Source of the DNA: Phyto melanocephala
Taxonomy: Eukaryota; Arthropoda; Insecta; Diptera; Rhinophoridae
Length of the DNA: 64,000 nucleotides
Assembly (NCBI GenBank): GCA_941918925.1
Contig: OW799233.1
Span: 85,566,055-85,630,054, forward strand
Direction: 5' to 3'
Shown: in pieces, positions 12,906 to 22,757 of the stretch
How the letters are laid out: every line of letters starts with the position of its first letter
Position numbering within the stretch: position 1 is the first letter of the stretch
Notes under the pieces: generated by a model
The model's database searches: none
Told to the model about the DNA's origin: nothing
Seen by the model: the letters and a program-made list of their open reading frames with translations, nothing else
Position numbers and translations under genes: made by a program

Positions 12906-13420
12906 CTAAGTAAAATATTCATAGGAATGTGTGCAGCCAATTAATGGTGCTAGGTTTGAGTCCTCAACTTTTTCCTATAAAATTGTTGCCTGCATATAGA
13001 ACATTGAATTCCTTTTTTATTCGTTCCCTAGTGTTTCTCTTCCAGTTTAGTTTCCTGTATAAATAAACACTAAGACATTTTAAATCTGAATGAACTTGCA
13101 GCTCTATTCCATCTGGAATTGGAGCCCAAAAGTCATCTATCTTATGCTGTGTTTCAGTGATCTCTGCATCAAATTTGACAGTGTATGTGCATTAACACTT
13201 TTAGATCACTTGATCTAGAGGTTTAACTATTATCAAAATTCTAATTAATAATTTAAAAAAGGTAAATAATACTTTTACAAATTAATTAATTACGCACCTA
13301 AAGTGCCGAATAAATTAACGACGTATAAAATCCTCAATATCTTCTTTTTGTATTTAAATACTAGAACGTTCCCAACTAGTGATATTAATAACGAAAGAGT
13401 TTGCAAATAATTTTTTTTTT

Positions 13421-14433
13421 TACACCATTTTTTATTAAAATTGAAAAAATTCCAGTTGAAATTGAGAATTTCAATTCAAAATTGAGAAAATTCCAAATGA
13501 AATTAAGAATTTCAATTTGAAATTGAGAAAATTCCAATTGAAATTAGAAAAAAAAATGTACATAAGTATGTATTTAAAAATCAAGAACCTTTTTTTTATA
13601 AATATGAAAAATATATGTCATGTATTTAGGTGTTATTCAAATGGACAGTCGTAGAGGTTCGTTTAGAGCTGACAGCGCAAATAAGTGGGTTAAAAGATTT
13701 CTTGATAGTTAGGAAAAGTTAGAAAATGAATTATCGGAGCTTGTATTGGTTTGTGACAATGCTCCCTGACACAGTCGCCTACAATTTATTTTTGAAAACA
13801 CTCCAGCCACACTTTTACGATTGAGCCTCTACTCACCAATGCTTAGCCCAATTGAAAGTATTTGGTTTAAAATCAAAAGTAATGTTAAAGCAAATAGGAA
13901 TGTACCAAACGTAAGTCCCCCAAATGTAGGAGATAAGAGGCTTGCCTTTTTAGAAGAGGTTATTAAGCTTCAAAAACATGTATTACTACCGGAGATTACA
14001 GTAGAGTTATACAACACACTACAACGTTTCACTAATCTGCATTAGATCTTTTTTCATTTTTTTACTACACAATAATGTTATAATGTATAAAGTGTTACCA
14101 TAAATTAAATAAAATTTTTATATGTATATAATTATATTTTCTCATTTTCAAATTAAAATTTACTTATTTCATTAAGAATTTTCTGAATTTCATTTAAAAC
14201 TTTCTAAATTTTATTTCGAATTTCCTCAATTTCAAATTCAAATTTCTCAATTTCATTTGGAATTTTCCCACTTTCATTTTGAAATCTTCATTTAATTTGG
14301 AATTTTCTCAATTACAATTTGAAATTCTCATATTCATTTGGGATTTTCTTAAATTCAAAAAAAAATCTCAATTTCATTTGGAATTTTCTCAATCACATTT
14401 GGAATTTTGTCAATTTCAATGAAAAATGGTGTA
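13421..14433 (+). mobile_element. Tc1/mariner-type element with repeat-filled subterminal inverted repeats
   Basis: It is bounded by TA dinucleotides and inverted ends: TACACCATTTTTTATT on the left and aaaaATGGTGTA on the right. Inside each end are arrays of a roughly 20-bp unit (GAAATTGAGAATTTCAATT on the left, its inverse TTTGGAATTTTCTCAATTTC on the right), about 5 units on the left and 10 or more on the right. The centre holds a broken transposase (13634-14045). Total about 1 kb. The TA target and the DDE remnant support Tc1/mariner; the repeat-filled ends are unusual. Confidence 0.75.
13634..14045 (+). pseudogene. Broken Tc1/IS630-type transposase, C-terminal catalytic half
   Basis: One frame reads VIQMDSRRGSFRAD, then LVLVCDNAP (second catalytic Asp), then RLSLYSPMLSPIESIW (third acidic residue in the PIESIW context typical of the DDE_3 endonuclease fold). 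It continues to a TAG at 14043. Two in-frame stops interrupt it (after KRFLDS and after DNAP) and the N-terminal DNA-binding half is missing. It is therefore an inactive remnant whose family assignment rests on motif order and spacing. Confidence 0.8.
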
Positions 14434-15194
14434 GTTGTTTGATAGAGATAAAAACATACTAAAAGAAGAATCATTTCAAGCAAGCATTGATTTAATTTTA
14501 TATGTATATTAAATGTAAGTTGATATTTTTTTCAAATTCTGGGGCCATTGCACCCTCCAGAATGGTCTGGTTACCTCCATGTGACTATTTTCTATAACTC
14601 ATGCGATTACAAAACACACGCGATTTGAAAATCGCGACACACAAAGAAAAATATGGTTGTGGTAACCATAATCGAAGAGCAACATACTATGATTGAATTG
14701 TATTATTGTGGTTAAAACATACAATAGTTGAATAATTTTTTTACGTCAAATTATTGCCTTGAGCTGCTAGTTGCATTCGATGATTTACTAACATTTTTAG
14801 TTGCAATTTTTATACCAATATTTTTAAAAATTTTCTTGTTTATTTTGAAGTTACTCCAATTTTTTTACAATTTTTGTGTATTTTTTTGACACCTCAAACT
14901 ATTAAAAAAATAAAAGTTTATTCAGCAAGAAGAAGAACGTTTGAAATCAAATTATTATTAAAGAAAATCATAGCTTGATTGCTTTGTAGTCATACTGTTG
15001 TCTCTCATATTATTTAATGATTATTTTTAATACTTTTAAATATAATGTTATTTTGTCGGATTAATAAAAACTAAATGACACAATTCAAACAAATGCTTGA
15101 TTATCGTGACAAAATATATGATGAAATGAAACAAAAATAACTATGTATTACTTGTTTTCGACTACCAAATGTTGTTATATTATAATAATAAAAT

Positions 15195-15870
15195 TATACC
15201 CTTCACCTGTGGTGCTGTATCATTCCGTTTGTAATTTCTAAAAAAATCATTTTTTACCCTATAATATATTTTCCAAGAGCTTATGAATAGGGGAGTCGAT
15301 TAAGAAATGTCCATCTGTGCGTGTATATGTTTAAATCAACTTTTAGAATCCCCCACATGCTGCTCTTACCCTTATATAGTAACAATCTTTTAAAACAATT
15401 CAGTAACGAATCATTATTGAAATCCAGCACAATCGTAGCGTTTCTAAGATTTGGTCAAATAAACACGACTAGTTCTGTTTTTTTCTATATTGTGACCACA
15501 AAAATTAAAATTTTTCATTCCTATAAATCCCATAGATTTGATATATCTCCTAAAATATTTATACAAATTTTGGACCAATCGATAACTAATCGGCATAGTT
15601 GTGGTCAAAAATTATTCATTATAACTGATAGAGTCAAGAGCAAAATATATTACATTATAAAAAAGATAAAATCAATGATGGCCACCACTACAAAATGGTG
15701 TATATACGGTTTAAATCTAGAATGTGAATGAAAATGTAATTCTTAAGGCCTCCTTTATGTTGATATATCAGATAAAATGAGCAGTAAAATACAGTAAATT
15801 ATGAATAAGCTAAAATCAAAAATGGCATTCAAAATATGCTGGATAACTTTTAAAGATTCATTCAGACAAC
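15195..15870 (+). mobile_element. DINE-1/mini-me-like element, 3'-truncated
   Basis: It begins TATACCCTTCACCTGTGGTG, then 'cattccgtttgtaatttct' and 'cataagaggggagtcgatt'-like sequence. A long AT-rich body contains repeated 'aaatggcgtata'-like segments. No clear 3' signature was found, so the right edge is approximate. The 136-codon frame at 15321-15731 lies wholly inside and is judged non-coding. Confidence 0.6.
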
Positions 15871-16169
15871 AAATTGAGATTTTTTTAAATATATTTACAT
15901 ATTTTGGCCAAAATAATAATTAAATGAAAAATGAATGAATTCTCATTGAATGTTATTCTTGAATGCATTTTAACCTTATTAAATTACATTGCTTTAATTA
16001 GAGTTTAATAGTAAATCTATATAACTTTTCTGATTCTATTGCTGTCTCTGTATAGAACAAGAACATTTTTAGTTATAAGTTAAAATATAAATATAACACC
16101 AAAAATTATTACCTAATTTTTCCAAACTATGTATAAATAACAAAGAAAACCACTTATTCAAGTAGCTGT

Positions 16170-16782
16170 TACGACATATTGCCGTGTCGAATCTTATATA
16201 CCCTTCACAACGTGTAGTCATGCAATAACAATTATTTGTATTACCATTCATCTTATATAAAAAACATACATACATATATAAAAACATCCTATTGTAAAAT
16301 TATAAATTGAGATTACGTATGTATGTTAAAAAAAAAATAAAAACAAAATAAAAAATAAATAAAAACAAAATAAATAAAAAATTAAAAATAAAAAAAATTT
16401 TTTTTTGGCTCAGCTGGGATTCGATGCCACCTTCACTCTAACCAGTATACCACGTTTATATGTATGTGTTGTATGTTGTTGTTGTAAAAAAAAACGAGGT
16501 GGTCGCGGTTTTCTCAGTTGTTTATGTACGTATGTTTCTGATTTTTAATTCCGATCTACTCCCGAATATTTCTGATATTTTAATACATCACCCGGGTCCA
16601 GGCGATGTCGGGGGGCCTTAAAAAGTTGATTTCATCATACACACGGACAGAGTTTAATCGACTCCCCTATTCATAAGCTTTGAGAAAGTATATACTATAT
16701 GGGGTCGGAAATGAAAATTGTAGAAATTTCACACGGAATGGCAAACCTATATATACCCTTTTTCACTGTGTGAAGGGTATAA
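16170..16782 (-). mobile_element. DINE-1/mini-me-like element with tRNA-like module
   Basis: Read on -, it starts TATACCCTTCACACAGTGAA near 16782. It has the 'ctacaattttcatttccgacc' core, then 'agagtcgattaa', a C-rich patch, the 'cacgaccacctcg' block, a tRNA-like module (16406-16453) followed by a long T-rich run. It ends gaagggtatataagattcg near 16190. Same organisation as 34375-35257. Confidence 0.7.
16406..16453 (-). other. tRNA-like module inside a DINE-1-like element
   Basis: On -, the sequence reads TGGTATACTGGTTAGAGTG (resembling a tRNA A-box and D-arm), then GGTGGCATCGAATCCCAGC (T-arm and B-box-like ATCGAATCC), then TGAGCCA like an acceptor strand with CCA. The anticodon arm is missing, so it is not a functional tRNA. 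It resembles the head of a tRNA-derived SINE. Related segments are at 34804-34843 and, inverted, at 21177-21207. Confidence 0.45.
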
Positions 16783-18265
16783 ATATATAAAAACTTGTTA
16801 CGTTGTAGATATTTTTATTTATTTGTTGGGAACAATTCTATTGTAAGTCATACTAAGCGGTCACGCAAAAACGTAAACAAACTATACAATAAAATTGCTT
16901 TTGTTGTAACTTCGTAACCGATCTTTGTACAGCTATGAAATTTGAAGATCTGAGCGAATGGTCATAAATAATTGATTTTTATTAAAACCCGGTAATCAAA
17001 AATTTGAGACCCTTAATATTTCGGCAGTTACACTCGACATATACCGTTAAATATAAAATGAAAGATGTTGCATAACGTATGTCGCCATAACTTTAGAACA
17101 ACTTGTTCAATTTCGTAAAAAAAAAAACCGTAAAATCCCTTATAAGATTAATTTTAATCTATTCGAATATTGTGTTTCAATCGGCTCAACAGCTTACATA
17201 TGTATATCTATGGCAGTAAGGAAAATTGCTTATGTCTGTTTTTATCGTTTTTCAGGAAAGAGATTTAAAATTTAAAGTTGATTTTTATAAAATGATTCCA
17301 TTTGAAATAACAACTAACCTGTATTAATTAAAGAGCATATCAGTTTTTGTATACATATTAATTAAATTGTAAGTTAAAATAAAAAAAATTGTTGTTCGTT
17401 GAAAAAATATGCACTTTATTTTAAAGCTATAACTTCCTGAAAAATTTTCCAAAATAGTTGAAAGTTGAGTGTTGTTTTAAATTACGGGATTGCATTAGTG
17501 TTAATATCTCAAATTTAGCTTAAGTTATTTGAAATGCCAAACACGTAACTGCACCGTAATTTTTATATATATTTTTTTTTAATTGGCACTAGTTTTCAAG
17601 ATACACCGTTATGTCGGAAATGTTGTTAGTGTGAAAAGATGCCGTATAATTTTTAAATTAATTTAACGGTTTCTGTTTACAATTTAAAAATTTTTTATAA
17701 TTAGCTTTCTTTTATAGATTTTTAAGCTATATTTAGCGGGCTTTGTTGAAAAAGAGTTCTCATCACCGAATATCATAAACTAGTGTATCGAATCAAACAC
17801 AAATCTAAAAAATATGAAAGTTGATTATAACTTTTGTGTAAACATAAACTATTAAGGTTTAAACAATGTTTTAAAATCATTACTACCTTGTAGCTTATGC
17901 CACATAATAGCTCTCACTTACAATCATTAGAAAATTTCGAACGTTCTAAAAAAATATTTTAGAAGTTATTGGTAATGTGAAAACTAGTATTAGGAATGCT
18001 AGCAAAAAAGAATTCTTCAACATATTAAATAAAATTATCAATTAAATTATATTCGAAATATTGACTAAAACGAAAAATAATGATTATTATAATTAATATG
18101 AATCGGATGTATATAAGATAAAATTACAAAATTGTTTCATTAACATCTACCGATGACGATTGGAACATTTTTTTTTGTATTTAACTATTTTATGTGAGAA
18201 TAATAGATCACAAAATTTTTTTTTAATTCCTAGCAAAAAATTTATTTAACTTAAATCCTTTAAAG
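16783..18265. other. AT-rich intergenic sequence upstream of Mpi
   Basis: No gene or complete repeat recognised. Long stretches have mixed composition but no frame worth reporting. Confidence 0.4.
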
Positions 18266-18473
18266 CAAGGCATATTTATTCATCAGGTACTCTTGATTCG
18301 CCAGCTGATTATTTTTTTCAACACTTATTGTAAATTTCAGCTGTCAAAATTCATAAATAAAAAACAATTTTCTCTTTTTTCTAATTTATTTCAAATGTCA
18401 AACTTCATATATAAAAAATGTAAACAAAAAATTCTCTCCGAACTGCAATTACCTGATGAATAAATATGCCTTG
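18266..18473 (+). mobile_element. MITE, CAAGGC family (copy 4, reference-like)
   Basis: A 208-bp copy with good terminal inverted repeats: CAAGGCATATTTATTCATCA at the left, matched by TGATGAATAAATATGCCTTG at the right (about 23 bp per arm). It is flanked by ctttaaag on both sides (18258-18265 and 18474-18481). The interior contains 'ttgattcgccagctgatta', 'ctgtcaaaattcataaataa', 'caaatgtcaaacttcatata' and 'ctctccgaactgcaatta'. It has no coding capacity and no visible autonomous partner here. Confidence 0.85.
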
Positions 18474-19293
18474 CTTTAAAGTAAAACAAACAATAAAAAA
18501 GTAAATGGAATAAAAAACCTGTGTGTAAGGTATTAACAAAACTCTTTCTGACAACTTATTAAAATCCCTAATATACTTTAATAAATAACGAATGGTTTAT
18601 TATATTAACTATACTCGTATCTTCTTTGATAATGATGTAATGTAAAATTAAAAAATAAAAAATAAAAAATTAATTTTAAAATAACTGCCCTGTTTAGTTA
18701 TTGTGTTTATTAAAATATACAACACTGCTGCTCTGTAGTGTATATAGCGCCATCTAATTGTCAGTGGTTTCAAGAGCTGTCAAAATTTTTTCGAACTAAT
18801 GCAAAAACAATAAACACAACAATAAACAAAACTTTTAGCCAAAACTTTGGCCCAAAACAAATTGCAAAACATACATCAAAATCTTTTACTAAATCACGTT
18901 ATTATTGATAATATAAAAAAGAATTAAAAAAAATAGAGAAAAAGATAAAACAGTAAAATACAATCACTAACACGTATGATAAAATTTATAAGGAAATATT
19001 GTATACATTTTGGTGAAAAATATCAAAACTAAAAAATATTTTCTTTTATAAAAATGTTTAAATAATATTTAATTGGTATCCGCCAAAAAAATATAATTGA
19101 GGCAGATGACCTTCATAGTATGACCCTGCGCAAGTAACTGCAATAAATGGTTTTCTTGCCTGAGAAAAATTGTAACAACTCTTTAGTAATTCAGTGAGTA
19201 CCGAACAGTGAGCAAGTTTTTCTTGTTTTTGTTAAAATTTCATAAAAAACGTTAGAAGGAAATTTTTTTCATTATACGTGTCTAAAAACTGTC

Positions 19294-19566
19294 ATGGAAC
19301 TTGAGGGCAACATTAAAAACTACGAATGGGGTAAACTGGGCGAATCTTCGGAAGTAGCCAAACTGGTTAAAGCAAACAATGAAAATCACAAAATTATAAA
19401 TACCACTCCTTATGCTGAATTATGGATGGGTGATCATGACAGTGGACCTTCAGTGGTGAAATCATCTGGCCAGGAATTACCAAAAGTGTATAAACATCGT
19501 TTACCTTACCTCTTTAAGGTTTTGAGCATACGCAAGGCATTAAGTATACAAGTTCATCCTAATAAG
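19294..19566 (+). CDS. Mpi: Mannose-6-phosphate isomerase, coding exon 1
   Basis: First coding exon of a type I phosphomannose isomerase (EC 5.3.1.8). This is a zinc enzyme of the cytosol that interconverts fructose-6-phosphate and mannose-6-phosphate, feeding GDP-mannose and glycosylation. It encodes residues 1-91, including the NYEWGKLGESSEVAKL start, PYAELWMGDH, and the zinc-ligand segment SIQVHPNK (Gln86 and His88). The donor follows at AATAAG|GTAATA in phase 0. The joined three-exon product is 393 aa, within the usual family length (about 390-420), with no stop or frameshift. The ATG at 19294 is chosen because the sequence after it aligns with the family start and stops lie upstream. Oddity: the following intron is about 12.6 kb and holds a whole provirus in the same direction. 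Confidence 0.95.
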
Positions 19567-19758
19567 GTAATATAGGGAAAAGCAGTCTCAAGACATAAGA
19601 TAATTAAAAAATAGTAAATATAGTTACGGATAACAGAACATGTCTAGTTTACCAACGCACCTTCAAAAAAAATTACATTGAGCGATAGAAAATTTAAATT
19701 GATAACATTCTAGGAAACGCTTAGTTTTTGAGTAATAGATCTCTTAAGCTTTCATATA

Positions 19759-20028
19759 TACATATCGACCCCTGTGCGCGAAGTTATCGTATGTTACAAA
19801 AACAAAATTTTACAGAAGAGCGTTTTTGTCATTTTTAAATTAATAAAAACGTAAATAACACCATGCTACATACGATAAAATGTACACAGTGTTATAATCA
19901 TAACTAAAACAGTTATCGCTATATTTTATCAACAGATAGATTAATGAATGTAGAACCAATTGCATAAAAAAGTCAATTTCTAAAAAAACGTTACATACGA
20001 TAATTTCCCGCACAGTAGTCGATATGTA
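19759..20028. mobile_element. Putative MITE in Mpi intron 1
   Basis: About 40-bp inverted ends: left ACATATCGACCCCTGTGCGC then GAAGTTATCGTATGTTAC; right GTTACATACGATAATTTCCC then GCACAGTAGTCGATATGTAT. The interior is non-coding and contains a further 'catacgataaaatg' motif. Total about 270 bp. No target duplication could be assigned because the inverted repeat runs into the flanks. Confidence 0.6.
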
Positions 20029-20216
20029 TTTAAATGTTTCACAATATTCAACATACCTATATGAGCAATATTGGTACCATTTGAAAGCTTTTGAATAGAT
20101 CTTTCAGAATATACATATGTACCTATACAATTTTTTTAAAAAAATTTACCTAAGTGTCAATACAGATTTTAGAAAATTTTACAAAAACAAAGTTACATGT
20201 ACTAAATGAATATTCG

Positions 20217-20525
20217 CATTAAGATTTTATGCTCTATGGTATAACAGAGGTTTTGCCAACTTAAGTTTCTCTATATAGACGGGCTTAAGGATTTTCTCCT
20301 CTATGGCATAACAAACAGCAGCTTTGCCAACTTAAGTTTCTCTGTATAGACGGCCATCGGACATGCTTAAGAATTTGCTCCTCAATGGTATAAAGAACAG
20401 CGTTTTCGCCAACTAAACTAAAGTTTTTTTTTTGCATAGGCCTTAAGGATTTTCTCCTCTATGATCTATGACACATCAAACAGCGGCTCCGTCAACTAAA
20501 GTTTCTCTGTTTTTTGGCTACGTTC
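20217..20525 (+). repeat. Four-copy degenerate tandem repeat in Mpi intron 1
   Basis: A unit of roughly 70-85 bp repeats four times. It has three blocks: ttaaggattttctcctctatgg, an 'aacagc..tttgccaact' block, then 'aagtttctctgtatagac'. Units start near 20217, 20284, 20362 and 20440. They have diverged by substitutions and small indels. No function is suggested. Confidence 0.8.
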
Positions 20526-20680
20526 AAAAGTTTTTTTATGTACATGTGATGAGGATATGCACAAAACAAAAATAAATTTACAAGGTTTAATGATAATTGA
20601 TAATATACTCTAATTGCAGCAGAAAGCTCACTGGAAGAATATTCTCATAGCGAATAATTTAATTGTAATATCTTTTTTTT

Positions 20681-21327
20681 TGTACCCTTCACACAGTGAA
20701 AAAGGGTATATATAGCTTTGTCATTCCGTTTGTAATTTCTACAATTTTCATTTCCGACCCCATAAAGTATATATTTTCTGAAAGCTTATAAATAGAGGAG
20801 TCGATTAAGCCCTGACCGTCTGTCCGTATGTCCGTCTGTCCATGTGTTGGTTGAAATCAACTTTTAGAAGCAACTATATGTTCCTTAGATCTGTATATGT
20901 ATATGGTATCAATCTCTTGGAAATATCCAGGAATGAATCGCTATTGAAATTCAGCACAATCGCCCCATAACTTTCTGAGATACGAGCAAAAAACCACGAC
21001 CACCTCGTTTTTTTACACAATTACAACAACATACATACATAAATACATGTAAAACACATACAAAAAAAAAATTACAAAAAAAAATTAATGAAAAATATAA
21101 AAAAAAAATTAAAAAAAAAATTTAAAAAAAAATGTAAAAAAAATATAAAAAAAATAATAAAATATAAATAATATATTCGATGCCACATTTATTCTAACCA
21201 GTATATACATATGTACGTATTTTATATGAGATGAATGGTGATACAAACATTTGTTATTGCATGACTACACGTTGTGAAGGGTATATAAGATTCGGCACGG
21301 CCGAATATAGCACTGTTACTTGTTTTT
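20681..21327 (+). mobile_element. DINE-1/mini-me-like element, full-length example
   Basis: It starts TGTACCCTTCACACAGTGAA. It has the core 'gtcattccgtttgtaatttct' and 'cataaagtatatattttctg', then a GTCY block (ctgtccgtatgtccgtctgtcc), 'aatcgctattgaaattcagc', 'cacgaccacctcg', an A-rich run, and an inverted tRNA-like module at 21177-21207. It closes with ggtatataagattcggcacg, then gccgaatatagcac, then ttacttgtt. The TA-rich and GTCY blocks are the hallmarks used to define mini-me/DINE-1 elements. Confidence 0.8.
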
Positions 21328-21881
21328 TGTACCCTTCACTTAACAGTGTAAAAAGGTTTGTCATTCCGTGTGAAATTTTTGCAATATTTATTTCCGACAG
21401 CATAAAATATATATTTTCAGAAAGCTTTTGAATAGTGGAGTCGATTATGTATTGTCCGTTTACCCTTGTGTATGTTGAAATCGACTTTTTGCAGCCACCC
21501 GAGCAATTAAACACGACTGCCTCTGTTTTTTTGCTTGTTTTTACCACAAAAATTAAAATTTTCTAGCCCTAGGATATTTTATAGAGACGGTTGTTACTAT
21601 TAAAAGATTTGGTATGCCTCTGCAGATATTAATAAAAAGTTTTGGACAAATTTGTCACTAATCGGCAAAAATTATTTGAAAAAAATATATTTACAAAAAA
21701 AATATATCAATTTTTTTTTTAACTACTAAATAATTTTCGACCACGCTTAAGATACCAAATTATAAGTCGTAATCTTAGAAATTATTTCTAAGAAAAATTA
21801 AGAAATCGATTTGAAATCAACTAAGCTAAGAACAAAAGTACAACTGCTTTGGCGTTTTTCCTAAAATTTTCAAAGGGAATT

Positions 21882-22659
21882 TGTTCAGACCTTCACAATG
21901 AATTTCTTTCATATGTGTATAAGTACGTTTGTATAAATGTACAAACATACTTACGTACATATGCCTGCACGAAATTAGTTGAACAACCTTAAATTGCTGA
22001 TTTCATGTAATTTTATTATTTTTATTTTTGCTGGAGTTATGCATTTTCCCTTAATTTAATTCAACAGTTAATTCAAATTATGAGAAAAGAAAAACCTTGA
22101 ACGTCTGATTAAATTTCAAGTTTTGCTATAGTTTTTTGTTTACTTTAAATTCTTTTACTTTAAAAATTTAATAACAACCTTGAACTACCTTTAAGTTTAT
22201 TTGCATTGCATTTGTCTGAGGGTGTCAGGTTCCTGGAATTTCTAACACGCGTGGGAAAATGCATAAGCACAAGGCAGAATTATATTATTAATAAATACAT
22301 TAAAAATAAGTTATTGCTATTTAGCAATAAAATAGAATTTAAGTACATTAAGAATAACTTATTGCAATTTGGCAATAAAATAGTATTTAAGGCCATGATT
22401 TAATTAAAACAAACTGAGAAATAATTATTCAATCAAACTAAACAGTTGTTTTATTATATTCTCCAATCCTCCACAATAACCAAGTTTAAGTGCTTGTGTT
22501 ATACATCAAAAAAAAATAACCAAGTTTATGTGCTTGTGTTATACCTATACACACATTAAAAATAACCAAGTTTAAGTGCTTGTGTTAAACACCACAATTG
22601 TCCCGGTGTTTCCGCCCGGACAAAGCAACACCGACCAGCAAATCAGCTGAGTCAAAACA
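21882..22659 (+). repeat. BEL/Pao 5' LTR
   Basis: 778 bp, starts TGTTCAGACCTTCACAATG and ends GCTGAGTCAAAACA. It contains at least three AATAAA-type signals (in aataaatacatt and two gcaataaaatag contexts). Near its 3' end (about 22478-22590) three tandem copies of a roughly 30-40-bp unit carry 'aataaccaagtttaagtgct' followed by tgtgtta. The small frame at 22206-22403 is duplicated exactly in the 3' LTR and is not taken as a gene. Confidence 0.95.
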
Positions 22660-22662
22660 TTC

Positions 22663-22681
22663 TGGTGACCCCGACGTGATT
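22663..22681 (+). other. Primer-binding site complementary to tRNA-Trp
   Basis: TGGTGACCCCGACGTGATT begins three bases after the 5' LTR. It is complementary to the 3' end of eukaryotic tRNA-Trp including CCA, over 19 bases. tRNA-Trp is known as a primer for some vertebrate retroviruses. The assignment relies on recalled tRNA-Trp sequence, not a search. Confidence 0.85.
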
Positions 22682-22757
22682 CAACTTCAAAAAATCGTCA
22701 GCTCCTCTTCCCAGGAACAAATTCCTAAAGGCACAACCAGCTCGAATAGGCAACATC

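Noticed and set aside
15321..15731. 136-codon frame
   Set aside because: Wholly inside a DINE-1-like repeat; other copies do not keep the frame.
16406..16453. A genuine tRNA gene
   Set aside because: There is no room for an anticodon arm between the A- and B-box-like parts, and it is embedded in a repeat.
22206..22403. 65-codon open frame, repeated at 30567-30764
   Set aside because: It lies in the LTR and is repeated only because the LTR is; composition is AT-driven and it matches no retroelement protein.
22478..22590. Tandem units considered as a CRISPR-like array
   Set aside because: Only three units with irregular, short spacers in a retroelement LTR of a eukaryote.
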